DNA of 64,000 nucleotides, from positions 2,056,501 through 2,120,500 of the forward strand of contig NZ_BLLN01000003.1 in NCBI RefSeq assembly GCF_011170125.1. Reading direction: 5' to 3'. Each line of letters begins with the position of its first letter. Position 1 is the first letter of the stretch. Below are positions 29,533-38,000 of the stretch, one piece after another. Made by a program: the position numbers and the translations under genes. This DNA is from Streptomyces diastaticus subsp. diastaticus (GTDB taxonomy: Bacteria > Actinomycetota > Actinomycetes > Streptomycetales > Streptomycetaceae). A model generated the notes under the pieces. The model did no database searches and was not told the origin of the DNA. It saw only the letters and a list, made by a program, of their open reading frames with translations.

Positions 29533-30600
29533 TTATAGACGGCGGCGGGCGGCGGGGTCGCGTTCGGCGACGTGTCGGGCGACCGCGTCGACGCCTGGGC
29601 GGGCGTACCGATCCAGGGAGCGTACGGAGGCATGGCGGGACCGGGCCAGCAGCATCGGGGTGGAGGTGCCGCCCTCGGCGTCATGCGTGAGCGCGGAGTG
29701 CCGCAGCCGGTGCAGGGTCCAGCCCTCCAGGTCCTCGATGTCCTCGGGGGAGGCGAGCGGGTTGGCCAGTAGCCGGGTGTTCTCCTCGAAGATCTCCTCG
29801 GCGCGGCGGTAGGAGAGCCGGGCCCGTCCGGTTTCGGGGCAGACGTCGAGTGTCGGCGTTCCGGCCGGGGCCTTGCGGTCGGTGAGGAACAGCGGGCCGC
29901 GGGTGCGGCGGGCGATGAGCCGGGGCAGGAGCTGGGCGGTGCCGGACTGCCAGTGGATCCATTCCGTGGCACCGCCCTTGGCGGTGATCCTGCCGCGCTT
30001 GTCCTGCGGGTACAGGTCCTCCACGTTCAGGCACAGCACCTCATCGGCCCGCGCCGCCGACTCATAGAGCATCTTCCACAGCGTCTTCTCCCGCAGGGCG
30101 ACGTCCAGGCGCCACAGTGCGACGATCTGGTTCTCGGCCAGGGCCTTGGTGCGGTCGGGCGGCGCGGGCCGCCGCTCGATGCCGATCGTCGGGTCGCCGA
30201 CGATCCAGCCCTGGCGCTGCCACCAGCCGATCGCCTTGCGCGCGATGGAAAGTTCGCGGTTGACGGTATCGGCGTCCATCTCGTCCGCCCGTGCTGCCGC
30301 CAGTTCGGCCAGTGCCTTGGGCAGCGCCGGATCGTCGATCGCGGCGACGGGGAAGACGGGCGGCTTCGCGCCCCGGCGGGCAAGTCCGGTCGGCGCCGGT
30401 TCGCCGGCGAGCATCCACCCCCACGTCGTCAGCGAGATCCGATAGATCCGTGCCGAGGACTTCGCGATGCCCGCGCCGGTGAGGTACCGCTCGACCGCCG
30501 CGGTGTACGAGGCGGGCGGGGCGGACAGGGGCACGACCCGGGTGCGCGGCAGGTGGAGCGCGCCCCCGCTCCCGATTTCGGTCACCGGTTCGATCGTCAT
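29533..30600 (-). CDS. Tyrosine recombinase / integrase
   Basis: 355 residues. An N-terminal SAM-like core-binding domain (SYTAAVERYLTGAGIAKSSA) is followed by the catalytic domain. The active-site residues are visible: Arg in LYESAARADEVLCL, the HxxR motif in WTLHRLRHSALTHD, His in LLARSRHASVRSLDRY and the Tyr in LDRY. It could integrate a phage- or plasmid-like element or resolve multimers. A set of CCGCAGTAAAT repeats lies directly upstream and may be its binding sites. Confidence 0.85.
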   Translation of the reverse strand: MTIEPVTEIGSGGALHLPRTRVVPLSAPPASYTAAVERYLTGAGIAKSSARIYRISLTTWGWMLAGEPAPTGLARRGAKPPVFPVAAIDDPALPKALAELAAARADEMDADTVNRELSIARKAIGWWQRQGWIVGDPTIGIERRPAPPDRTKALAENQIVALWRLDVALREKTLWKMLYESAARADEVLCLNVEDLYPQDKRGRITAKGGATEWIHWQSGTAQLLPRLIARRTRGPLFLTDRKAPAGTPTLDVCPETGRARLSYRRAEEIFEENTRLLANPLASPEDIEDLEGWTLHRLRHSALTHDAEGGTSTPMLLARSRHASVRSLDRYARPGVDAVARHVAERDPAARRRL

Positions 30601-30624
30601 GCCCGCCCCGCCCTTCCGGCACTG

Positions 30625-30729
30625 CCGCAGTAAATGCGTACACCTCGCCTGTGGTCGCTGGGTAGTCCGCCGCAGGTCGTGAAGATCACCGTAGGGGCTC
30701 TACCGCAGTAAATCCGGCATTTACTGCGG
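30625..30729. repeat. CCGCAGTAAAT repeats upstream of the recombinase
   Basis: CCGCAGTAAAT occurs at 30625-30635 and 30703-30713, and in inverted form (ATTTACTGCGG) at 30719-30729. The last two form an 11-bp inverted repeat around 5 nt. Position and symmetry suit recombinase core or arm sites, or an operator. The remaining bases of the 263-bp gap up to the first CRISPR repeat show nothing else. Confidence 0.55.
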
Positions 30730-30863
30730 CACCACTCTGACGACCCGTCATCCCGCTGTACCGCCGACCTTCACAGCGAACCCGGACCGGAGCGTCACGC
30801 AGCGCTACATGTCCGTTGGCCGTAGCTATACGAGAACAGGGCCGGGACAGGTGCCGGCGGCGC

Positions 30864-31816
30864 GGAGCATCCCCGCGGGTGCGGGGCCGACGACGCGTGG
30901 TCGTGGTGCTGGAGGAGTCCGTTCGGAGCATCCCCGCGGGTGCGGGGCCGACGAGCTGGGCTTGGGCTTAGAACGGCAGGGAGCATCCCCGCGGGTGCGG
31001 GGCCGACGACCTGGGCGTCGCCACCTCCGGAGCCACGTTATCCGGAGCCACGTTCGGAGCATCCCCGCGGGTGCGGGGCCGACGAAGTGCTGGGACTCCT
31101 CGCCACCGCAGCGGCCGGAGCATCCCCGCGGGTGCGGGGCCGACCTGGCTGATGAAGGAGCCGGCACCGCAGCCGGGGGAGCATCCCCGCGGGTGCGGGG
31201 CCGACGACCGGCGAGGTAGTGACTTGCCGGGCGGTCACGGAGCATCCCCGCGGGTGCGGGGCCGACTGGTACCAGGCGGTACCGCCGGTGATGCGCTCGG
31301 GAGCATCCCCGCGGGTGCGGGGCCGACCGGGGGGAACCAGGTGTCCTCGCCGCGCAGTGCAGGAGCATCCCCGCGGGTGCGGGGCCGACGTGGTGTGGGT
31401 GGCCGACGCGCGCCGCCCCGACGGAGCATCCCCGCGGGTGCGGGGCCGACCACACGTAGATCGCACCGTGCATCGTCCCGAGCGGAGCATCCCCGCGGGT
31501 GCGGAGCCGACAGCCCTGCGCCTGCCGCTGGCCCGGATCGAGCAGGAGCATCCCCGCGGGTGCGGGGCCGACACCTCAGCGGCCAGGGCGCCCGCGCCAC
31601 GATGCGGAGCATCCCCGCGGGTGCGGGGCCGACGGGGGCTTTTTGCTGTCCCGCCGGGGGCTAACCGGAGCATCCCCGCGGGTGCGGGGCCGACGGATGG
31701 TCGCGCTCAACCTGAGCCCCCTCAGTCGGAGCATCCCCGCGGGTGCGGGGCCGACGGTGTGTGTCGTGGCTCGTGCTCCTGGCGCTCGGGAGCATCCCCG
31801 CGGGTGCGGGGCCGAC
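30864..31816 (-). CRISPR. CRISPR array 1, type I-E, 16 repeats
   Basis: A 28-bp repeat, reading GGAGCATCCCCGCG...GGGGCCGAC on the plus strand, recurs mostly every 61 bp (33-bp spacers). Starts: 30864, 30925, 30980, 31056, 31117, 31178, 31239, 31300, 31362, 31423, 31484, 31545, 31606, 31667, 31728, 31789. The leader is on the right, so transcription is leftward and the processed repeat ends in GATGCTCC. The second spacer is short (27) and the third long (48, with an internal 15-bp duplication). The repeat at 31484 has one change (GGAGCCGAC). Confidence 0.97.
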
Positions 31817-31935
31817 ACTTGCTGACCTGGGAGGTTACCGCGAGGGTGCCTCATTTTCATTCATGTGCGTCACCCCTCGTTCGTGCGTCGGGCAGCGAAT
31901 GGCGGGGATCGTCTTCAGAGAGCGCGATGTACGCG
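31817..31935 (-). promoter_or_regulatory. Leader of CRISPR array 1
   Basis: Starts ACTTGCTGACCTGGGAGGT next to the last repeat. About 110 bp are shared with the leader of array 3 and about 60 bp with that of array 2. An AT-rich tract (CATTTTCATTCATG) lies about 40 bp from the repeat, a likely promoter and adaptation signal. Confidence 0.8.
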
Positions 31936-31995
31936 ACCTCAGCGGCTGGCGGTCACGGACGAGCCGGGGCCCACAGACGCAGAAGATCTCCCGTA

Positions 31996-32019
31996 GGGTA
32001 CGGGTACGTACCCGTACCC
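31996..32019. promoter_or_regulatory. 24-bp perfect palindrome, toxin-antitoxin operator
   Basis: GGGTACGGGTAC followed by GTACCCGTACCC, 17 bp before the antitoxin start. GGGTAC is repeated within each half. Autoregulation of VapBC-type operons through such sites is well established. Confidence 0.65.
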
Positions 32020-32036
32020 CTGGAGGAGGAGTAGAC

Positions 32037-32294
32037 GTGTCCGACGCGAACGTACGCATCCCAGAGGCGGCCAAGGAGCGGCTGGCGACCATCGCCGCCG
32101 CCGAGGGCCTGTCCTTGCGGGCCTATCTGTCCCGGCTGGCTGAGACGCTGCTGACGCCGGAGGAACGCGCCGAGCGGGCGGAGCAGGCCCGGGCCGCGCT
32201 GGAGAGGTGGACCGGCTACGCGCCGAGCACCACCGAACAACAGGAGCTGGACGGGGAACTGGACCGGCGCCTGGCGCAGGCGGCCGCCCGGTGA
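32037..32294 (+). CDS. Antitoxin-like small protein (VapB type)
   Basis: 85 residues. The N-terminus (NVRIPEAAKERLATIAAAEG then LSLRAYLSRLAETL) fits a ribbon-helix-helix DNA-binding fold. The acidic/helical tail would bind the toxin. GTG 32037 follows GGAGGAGGA. Its stop overlaps the start of the PIN-like gene. Confidence 0.75.
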   Translation: MSDANVRIPEAAKERLATIAAAEGLSLRAYLSRLAETLLTPEERAERAEQARAALERWTGYAPSTTEQQELDGELDRRLAQAAAR

Positions 32295-32671
32295 GTGCAG
32301 CGGTGCACATCGTCCTGGACGAGACGGCGATGGCCGCTGCCGGACAGGGCAACGTCCTGGCCTCCCGGCTGATCCACCGGGCGCACGCCGAGGCCGACTG
32401 GTTCCTCTACGCCCCGGCCTGCGCCTTGGTGGAAGCAGACCGGACAAGGCCCGGGACCGCGGAGCACCTCGCTGCCCTGCCCGGCATCACGGTCGTGGAC
32501 CTGGACCTGCCCGCCGTACTGGCGGTGGCCAGGGAAGAGGGCTGGGCGGTCGCCCACAGTCGCTACGCAGCGCAGCCCACCCCCGAGCGACCCGACGGCG
32601 CGGTTGTCGCCACCACCGCGGCCCGCCGCTGGGAGGGATCTCAGGTGCGGGTTCTCGACCTGACCCCCTGA
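32291..32671 (+). CDS. PIN-like toxin (VapC type)
   Basis: 126 residues. VHIVLDETAMAAAGQGN carries the first Asp, PACALVEADRTRPGT the Glu, and PERPDGAVVATTAARRW the later Asp that together form the PIN active site for metal-dependent RNA cleavage. The order antitoxin-toxin with 4-bp overlap matches VapBC. The Asp spacing is less regular than in classical VapC, so the assignment is moderate. Confidence 0.6.
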   Translation: MSAAVHIVLDETAMAAAGQGNVLASRLIHRAHAEADWFLYAPACALVEADRTRPGTAEHLAALPGITVVDLDLPAVLAVAREEGWAVAHSRYAAQPTPERPDGAVVATTAARRWEGSQVRVLDLTP

Positions 32672-32942
32672 CCCGCAGGAACGTCCCCCCGCGCCCTCTG
32701 TTGCCGTGCCGAGGCTCAACGGACCGGACCGGCATCCTCCCGGGGCCACCGGCGGCACTTCTTGCGGAGTGCCGGGACCGGTGCTCGGCGCCGTTCCGGC
32801 CTCCGCGCCCGTCAGCGGCCTCGGCGGGCCTGGACGAGGTGGCGCCACCGTGCGCGCACGGTGGCCCCGTTGGCGGGCGAGGACCAGTTCGTTCGCGTCC
32901 CCGATCCGGCGGGGCGCGTCGTCGAAGTCGCGAGCCACGGGG

Positions 32943-33563
32943 TCAGCGGGCGAACGCTTCGGTCAGGCTGATGCGGTAGCCGTCCTCTTCCATCAGCACG
33001 ACGGTGACGCCGAACGGATCGGGGTGATCCAGCTCGATCGGGGTGTAGGAGAAGTTCACCGCGGTCTGGATGGGCGGCACCAGTTCACCGCCGGGCTGCG
33101 GCGCGGGGGCCGGCCTCCAGTCGGGGGCGACCGACGCCCAGCCCTCGGTACTGCGGGACAAGAGCTGCTCGGTGTACGGGAACTGGTACAGGACGTGCCC
33201 GTCGCGGGTGGCGACCACCATGTTCAGGCACGGCGCCGGGCCGACGATCGGCAGCTCACAGGCGGTGGCGACATCGTGGGTCTCCCAGGCGAGGACGACC
33301 TCGTCCGCGCCGGCCGCTGCGGCGATGTTCGCGAGTTCCGCGATCCCGGCGAGCGCGTCCTGGCCGACCTTGAGCGGGCGCGCCCAGATCAGCCCGACCA
33401 GCTCGCCGCGCACCAGCGGCATCATCAGCGGGCGCGGCACGACCCCCTCGCCCAGTGACGCGGTGTACGTCTCCTTCGCGACGCCAACCAGTCCGTTCCA
33501 CATCCGCGTGTCCACGGAGGCCCCCGTATCCCGACTGTTCGTGATCACAAGCGACCCTGCCAC
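32943..33563 (-). CDS. Hypothetical protein
   Basis: Up to 206 residues; Met 33503 (MWNGLVGVAKETY) is another possible start. The sequence is mixed alpha/beta with a hydrophobic core (GELVGLIWARPLKVG, AAGADEVVLAWETHD, DGHVLYQFPYTEQLL) and no signal peptide. I do not recognise the family. The 270-bp gap to its left separates it from the toxin gene. Confidence 0.6.
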   Translation of the reverse strand: MAGSLVITNSRDTGASVDTRMWNGLVGVAKETYTASLGEGVVPRPLMMPLVRGELVGLIWARPLKVGQDALAGIAELANIAAAAGADEVVLAWETHDVATACELPIVGPAPCLNMVVATRDGHVLYQFPYTEQLLSRSTEGWASVAPDWRPAPAPQPGGELVPPIQTAVNFSYTPIELDHPDPFGVTVVLMEEDGYRISLTEAFAR

Positions 33564-33752
33564 GTGGAGCGATGCGGTGTCAGGACGGCCAGCCCTTCGA
33601 GCGGTGGATGCTGGGCTGGTGAAAGGGAAGCGTCACCAGACAGCGGAATGTGGCGTGAATCACAGCAGGTGTCGGAAAAATGAGTGCCGGATCAGCTCTC
33701 TCCCGCCGCAGGTAGGTGAACAGACTTACCCAAGCAACAAAGGAGGCCCGAG

Positions 33753-35279
33753 ATGCCTGCGGCTTCAACACCGGATCCGGCACCTGCGGATACCGCTCAG
33801 CGGAATGCTGCAGAACCCTCCGAGGTAACTGGAGCGCTGCTCGTTCCCTCAGTGGAAGGATGCCGCTCGTCCGAGAACGTGGCACTCGACGAACTGAGCG
33901 ACGCCGGGCTTGCAGCACCGGTGGACGGGACCGGCCTGGCCATGGGCAGGCCCGATCTGGATCATGGCGCCTTCTCGCTGCTTGACGACGCCGTCCTGCA
34001 CTCGGGGGGCCTGGCTGACGTCGTGGACACGGCCGCCTTCTGGTCTGGCGTCAGCGACTCCTTCCAACCGCTGATCGGTCTCAGCACGATGCTCAGCGAG
34101 TTCACCTCGCGGGCGAACTTCAGCCTCACCCCGGCTCTCGCCGGCATCGAGCTGGCCGTTCCCCGGCTACCCAACATCGGAGAGGTGGTCGGCCAGTCGC
34201 TGCTCGACGGGCTGGGGGCCCACAATGCCTCTCTGCCGGCGCTGGCGGACGTGCGGCCCCAGATCCTCTCGCTGTCCGAGCCCGTGAACTCCGTACTGCC
34301 CTCCGTCGCGAACACCCTGAGGCTGCTGGACGGACTCAACCCGGCCAAGGCGGTCTTGTCTGCGATCGAGCCGCAGGTCAGGAGCCTTGCGGGCGTGGTG
34401 GGACCGGCCGCTCTGTCATCGATGGCCGAGGCCTTTCAGCCACTGTTCGGTCTCGGTGAATTCGTTCGTCAGCCGCACTTCGACCTGTCCCCGGTGCTGG
34501 AAGGTCTCCCGGCTCTGCTTCCCCCTCTGCCCGGCCTGGCGACAATGGCAGAAACGCTCGCACCATACTTCGCCGTTCAGGTGGAAGTACCGCGGATGAT
34601 GCAGGAGCTCTTGCGCTCGCTGCCTTCGATGTCGGACCTCATCGGTGGCCATATGGCCGACCTCTTCGCCGGGGTCCGGTCCGTCGCCGACTGGGCGAAG
34701 CGGCTACGGCCATCGGTCCTTGCCGAAGCCCGCTACGCCTTCGACGCGTACATGAAGGGCGACACGGAGCCCATGAAGGACTTCCTGCGCAGCTGCCTGC
34801 GTCTGTGGCCGGTGCTGGAGGACCACTGCCAGGCCCTGGCTGTGGCGATGTTCGAACGCGCGTGGGAGCAGGAAGCCGACCTCACCGACGACCAGTCGGT
34901 GCGCAGGGTCCTGGTCCGGTACGCCCGCCAGGGCTGCGACCTTGAACGCGACCACCAGATCCGCGGCGTCCCGGTCGGTTACATCCCGGAGGGCTGGGAG
35001 CAGCCGGACACCGTGCCCGGGCCGGAGGATCTGGTGATCCCCCGCCTCGTTCCCTGGGCCCAGCGGTTCGAGACCGCTCCGGTGCGCTACGTGGCAGGCC
35101 GGCTCAACGAGCAGGAACAGGCCCTGGTCCGTGTCTGGTCGGAGAGCCACCGCATGACGTGGCCCAAAGCATCGGACCTCGTGCAGCAGGATGAGGCACA
35201 AGGAGAGCGGGCCCGACGCAAGCTGCACCGGCTCGGCAAAGAGTGGCGCAGGCGCGAGCACCTTCAGGAGCTGTCGTGA
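33753..35279 (+). CDS. Large hypothetical protein
   Basis: 508 residues. The middle has four or more loose repeats with the pattern ...FQPLIGLSTMLSEF / FQPLFGLGEFVRQP and VPRLPNIGE / LPPLPGLATMAE, which suggests a helical repeat scaffold. The C-terminal 200 residues (EARYAFDAYMKGDTEPMKDF onward, ending in a basic KLHRLGKEWRRREHLQ) are a different domain, possibly binding nucleic acid. I do not know its function. ATG 33753 follows AAAGGAGG. It is coupled to a small membrane protein. Confidence 0.6.
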   Translation: MPAASTPDPAPADTAQRNAAEPSEVTGALLVPSVEGCRSSENVALDELSDAGLAAPVDGTGLAMGRPDLDHGAFSLLDDAVLHSGGLADVVDTAAFWSGVSDSFQPLIGLSTMLSEFTSRANFSLTPALAGIELAVPRLPNIGEVVGQSLLDGLGAHNASLPALADVRPQILSLSEPVNSVLPSVANTLRLLDGLNPAKAVLSAIEPQVRSLAGVVGPAALSSMAEAFQPLFGLGEFVRQPHFDLSPVLEGLPALLPPLPGLATMAETLAPYFAVQVEVPRMMQELLRSLPSMSDLIGGHMADLFAGVRSVADWAKRLRPSVLAEARYAFDAYMKGDTEPMKDFLRSCLRLWPVLEDHCQALAVAMFERAWEQEADLTDDQSVRRVLVRYARQGCDLERDHQIRGVPVGYIPEGWEQPDTVPGPEDLVIPRLVPWAQRFETAPVRYVAGRLNEQEQALVRVWSESHRMTWPKASDLVQQDEAQGERARRKLHRLGKEWRRREHLQELS

Positions 35280-35473
35280 GTGCGCCGTCCGACCGGTCGC
35301 AGGAGCCGCTGATGACGGTGCGGGCCGCGGTCATCATGATGCTGGGCACGCAGATCGCCGTGGCTGCTGGCGTACTGACAGTGCTGGCTGGGAACGCATG
35401 GGCTGTCGCCGTACTGGCCGCCGGGGGCGCCTTCGCCGGCACGGTCGCCTTCGCACGGTCCGTAATCGGCTGA
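35276..35473 (+). CDS. Small membrane protein
   Basis: 65 residues with two hydrophobic segments (AAVIMMLGTQIAVAAGVLTV and AWAVAVLAAGGAFAGTVAFA). GTG 35276 overlaps the upstream stop, so it should be made together with the 508-residue protein. The function is unknown. Confidence 0.55.
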   Translation: MSAPSDRSQEPLMTVRAAVIMMLGTQIAVAAGVLTVLAGNAWAVAVLAAGGAFAGTVAFARSVIG

Positions 35474-35512
35474 GCTGGCCCTGGGCGAACAGGACGCCCA
35501 GGGCCAGCCCCG

Positions 35513-36084
35513 TCACGGCGAAGTACGCAGGGCGTCGTGGCGGGCGGTGACCAGCCTTCGCCACCGCCGCCGTGTGTGCTGTGCTCCGTCGATTACGACG
35601 GCCAGGCGCTCGTCCTCGCTCGGCACGTCGCGGTGCACGCCCACCTCGGCACGGGCTATCTCCTGCTGGAACACGGCTGTCTCCCGGGCCGTCCAGGTGC
35701 GCGAGCGGCCTCGGGCGACCGCCTTGTCGGCAGCGGGCCGGCGCCGCCACGCGCCGTCGACGAGCTCGTTGTCGTCCAGCACCGTGCCGTCGCGGGACAC
35801 CACGGTGACGCCGTCGGCGAGCTACTCGGCCTCGATGACGGCGAGCGTCGTGAGCATGTCCTTCGCGCATGAGTCGTGGTTCGCCCAGGTCACGAACCGT
35901 CCGCCCGCGCCGACGGAGGCCTCGGTGAGGAAGCGATCGATGATACCCAGCTGGCTTAACACCTCGGGCGTCGCGACGCGACGACCTCGATCCGGTACCG
36001 GGAGCGGCGGTACGCCTCCGACAACGCACAGAAGTCGTCTGGGTCGGCGAGGGCGGATTCGACGATCGCGTTCAGGCCGTGGAG
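35513..36084 (-). pseudogene. Zeta-toxin-like protein, C-terminal remnant
   Basis: Joined over its lesions the sequence reads LNAIVESALADPDDFCALSE, AYRRSRYRIEVVASRRPEVL, SQLGIIDRFLTEAS, FVTWANHDSCAKDMLTTLAV, then GVTVVSRDGTVLDDNELVDG and WTARETAVFQQEIARAE. This resembles the C-terminal half of streptomycete zeta-toxin family (nucleotide-sugar kinase) proteins, from memory of the family. The frame shifts near 35975 and a TAG interrupts at 35822. The N-terminal ATP-binding half is absent: the sequence stops at the last repeat of array 2. Confidence 0.55.
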
Positions 36085-36845
36085 AGAGCATCCCCGCGGG
36101 TGCGGGGCCGACCGCACGGCACCGAGATGCCGTCCGCGTAGGGAGCATCCCCGCGCGTGCGGGGCCGACCTCGGTCCACTCGATCGGACCGTGGCCGGCC
36201 TCGGAGCATCCCCGCGCGTGCGGGGCCGACCTTGCGTCTGACAGCCCTCCGAAGACATGCCGTGGAGAGAGCATCCCCGCGCGTGCGGGGCCAACAACCG
36301 AATGACCGTGCACGGCCCGTCAGGTGCCGGAGCATCCCCGCGCGTGCGGGGCCGACCAGCGGCGCCCCCGCATCCTCACCGAAGACGAGGGAGCATCCCC
36401 GCGCGTGCGGGGCCGACGCGCCCGAGCCCGAGTGCCCCGACCTGGTCAACGGAGCATCCCCGCGCGTGCGGGGCCGACCTTGGCGGGGTCGCCGTAGAGG
36501 GCGTCGGCCAGGGAGCATCCCCGCGCGTGCGGGGCCGACTCCAAGACGAGAGGGACTCAAATGCCCGCGATCGGAGCATCCCCGCGCGTGCGGGGCCGAC
36601 AGGACGAGCACGACCGGGACCAGGACGGCCAGCGGAGCATCCCCGCGCGTGCGGGGCCGACTGGGACGACAACCGCAAGGCACGAGCTGATGAAGGAGCA
36701 TCCCCGCGCGTGCGGGGCCGACTTCCCCTTTTTGAGATCGCCGCGAGCAACTTCATGGAGCATCCCCGCGCGTGCGGGGCCGACGTTGGGTCAGATGCGG
36801 TTGGCGTACTCCTCGAGGGAGCATCCCCGCGCGTGCGGGGCCGAC
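36085..36845 (-). CRISPR. CRISPR array 2, type I-E, 13 repeats
   Basis: Repeat starts: 36085, 36142, 36203, 36268, 36329, 36390, 36451, 36512, 36573, 36634, 36695, 36757, 36818. All but the leftmost repeat carry CCCCGCGCGTGCGGGG in place of the CCCCGCGGGTGCGGGG seen in arrays 1 and 3. The leftmost (oldest) repeat keeps the latter form. The repeats at 36085 and 36268 begin AGAGCAT and are both preceded by GCCGTGGAG. The leader is on the right. Confidence 0.97.
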
Positions 36846-36905
36846 ACTTGCTGACCTGGGAGGTTACCGCGAGGATGCCTCATTTTCGTTCATGTGCGTC
36901 ACCCT
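36846..36905 (-). promoter_or_regulatory. Leader of CRISPR array 2
   Basis: About 60 bp nearly identical to the leaders of arrays 1 and 3 (ACTTGCTGACCTGGGAGGT next to the repeat). After GTGCGTCACCC the similarity stops, so this leader is shorter than the other two. Confidence 0.75.
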
Positions 36906-37180
36906 TTCGGCACGGGAGGTGCGGCGAGGGCGCCGGGCCAGGGGCGGCGGGGGTCCGGGCGGTCGCGGCCGGACAGCCCGAATGCGTCGTCCTCGGTCCA
37001 CACCCACGCATGTGCCTCGGTGGGCAACTGCCGCGCGCCCAGTACCCAGTGGGCCCGCCGACCGCAGAGTGCCAGGGCGATGACCGTGGCGAGCGAGATT
37101 TCCATGCAGGCGATGCGGCCCCGGTACCAGGCCGGGCGGATTGATGGGAGAGGGGAAGGAAGGCGGCGTTTCGAAGTCAA
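36899..37180 (-). pseudogene. Lasso-peptide B2-like (transglutaminase fold) fragment
   Basis: 93 residues. RPAWYRGRIACMEISLATVI, then WVLGARQLPTEAHAWV contains the Cys (CMEIS) and His (HAWV) of the transglutaminase-like fold used by lasso-peptide leader proteases (PF13471 type). The usual N-terminal part is missing or unrecognisable, no lasso precursor or cyclase is nearby, and the 3' end abuts the array 2 leader. Probably a remnant. Confidence 0.4.
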
Positions 37181-37230
37181 GCAGGGGGGTGGCGCACGCC
37201 GCCGACACCAACATACCTAGACTCGAACAC

Positions 37231-37557
37231 ATGTCCGATCTGCCCGCCGACCTGCCGCGCCTGCACGTGCTGCGGACGTGGCACGCGATGTGGCTGGCCC
37301 GGATCGACAAGGCGATCGCGACAGCCGAGCAGCGGGAGGCCGAGACCCGGCGCGGCGCCGAGGTGCGCCCGCCGCCACCCGCCTACGTGGTCCAGCTCGG
37401 CATCGGCACGGGCCCGCCCGCCGCCGTCCACGTGGGTGGCTGCCCGGTCGCCGGGTCCCGCGTCCGGCCGCTCGACACCGAGCAGGCCCGGCAGGCCCTC
37501 GTCGACGTGGAGGCGTGCAGCATGTGCCGACCGGACACGGACCTCGGCCTGCTGTAA
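37231..37557 (+). CDS. DUF6233-like protein
   Basis: 108 residues: LPRLHVLRTWHAMWLARIDK, AEQREAETRRGAEVRPPPPA, YVVQLGIGTGPPAAVHVGGC and VEACSMCRPDTDLGLL. This pattern, with the VHVGGC motif and the C-terminal CxxCRPDT, is common in small streptomycete proteins grouped as DUF6233. The function is unknown. Confidence 0.7.
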   Translation: MSDLPADLPRLHVLRTWHAMWLARIDKAIATAEQREAETRRGAEVRPPPPAYVVQLGIGTGPPAAVHVGGCPVAGSRVRPLDTEQARQALVDVEACSMCRPDTDLGLL

Positions 37558-37558
37558 C

Positions 37559-37741
37559 TCAGCGGGCGTTTCTACGACGCGGGTAGTCAGGGTCGTCCTT
37601 GGCAGTGGGCAGCTCGCCGTGCCCCTCGTACCAGGGGTTGACCCAGCCGCACACGGTGCAGGAGTAGCGGCCGTTCACCCCGTAGATCTCGGTACCGCAC
37701 TGCCGGCACTCGGTGCGGGTGATCTCTGGCGGCCTACTCAT
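37559..37741 (-). CDS. Small zinc-ribbon protein
   Basis: 60 residues with TECRQCGTEIYGVNGRYSCT and CTVCGW, giving a four-Cys zinc site. No other domain is seen. It converges on the DUF6233-like gene. Confidence 0.6.
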   Translation of the reverse strand: MSRPPEITRTECRQCGTEIYGVNGRYSCTVCGWVNPWYEGHGELPTAKDDPDYPRRRNAR

Positions 37742-37750
37742 ACGGTGAGG

Positions 37751-37858
37751 CTACCGGCGCGGTGGGCAGCGGGGCGACGCATGACCAGCCGCACGTCTGA
37801 CTGCACACCCGCCCAGAGCCCTGTTGCAGCGCTTGCGCTCCACACGACGGACGTTCAT
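37751..37858 (-). CDS. Small Arg/Cys-rich ORF upstream of the zinc-ribbon gene
   Basis: 35 codons (MNVRRVERKRCNRALGGCAV, then a basic tail). ATG 37858 is preceded by GGAGGGG at good spacing, and its stop lies 9 bp before the zinc-ribbon gene. This is too short for coding statistics, and an upstream translated leader is the main alternative. The 142 bp from here to array 3 show nothing. Confidence 0.3.
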   Translation of the reverse strand: MNVRRVERKRCNRALGGCAVRRAAGHASPRCPPRR

Positions 37859-38000
37859 TGCCGCCCCTCCCCTTGGTCCAGCGCTGCGCCGGGAGAGCCA
37901 TGGTGCGTCGGGCCGGGCTGGGGCGGTAGGGGGCGTACGGATGCCGAGGAGGCGCCCGGGGGCCGACATGGCGAGGTGATTCTCGCCGGCGGCGGCCGGG

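Noticed and set aside
30864..31816. Long open frames with repeated GASPRVRGR- or APHPRGCS-like peptides across the arrays
   Set aside because: They are translations of the CRISPR repeats and occur in several frames on both strands over arrays 1-4.
36899..37180. A lasso-peptide biosynthesis cluster
   Set aside because: Only a fragment of a B2-like protein is visible. No precursor, cyclase, B1 protein or transporter is near.
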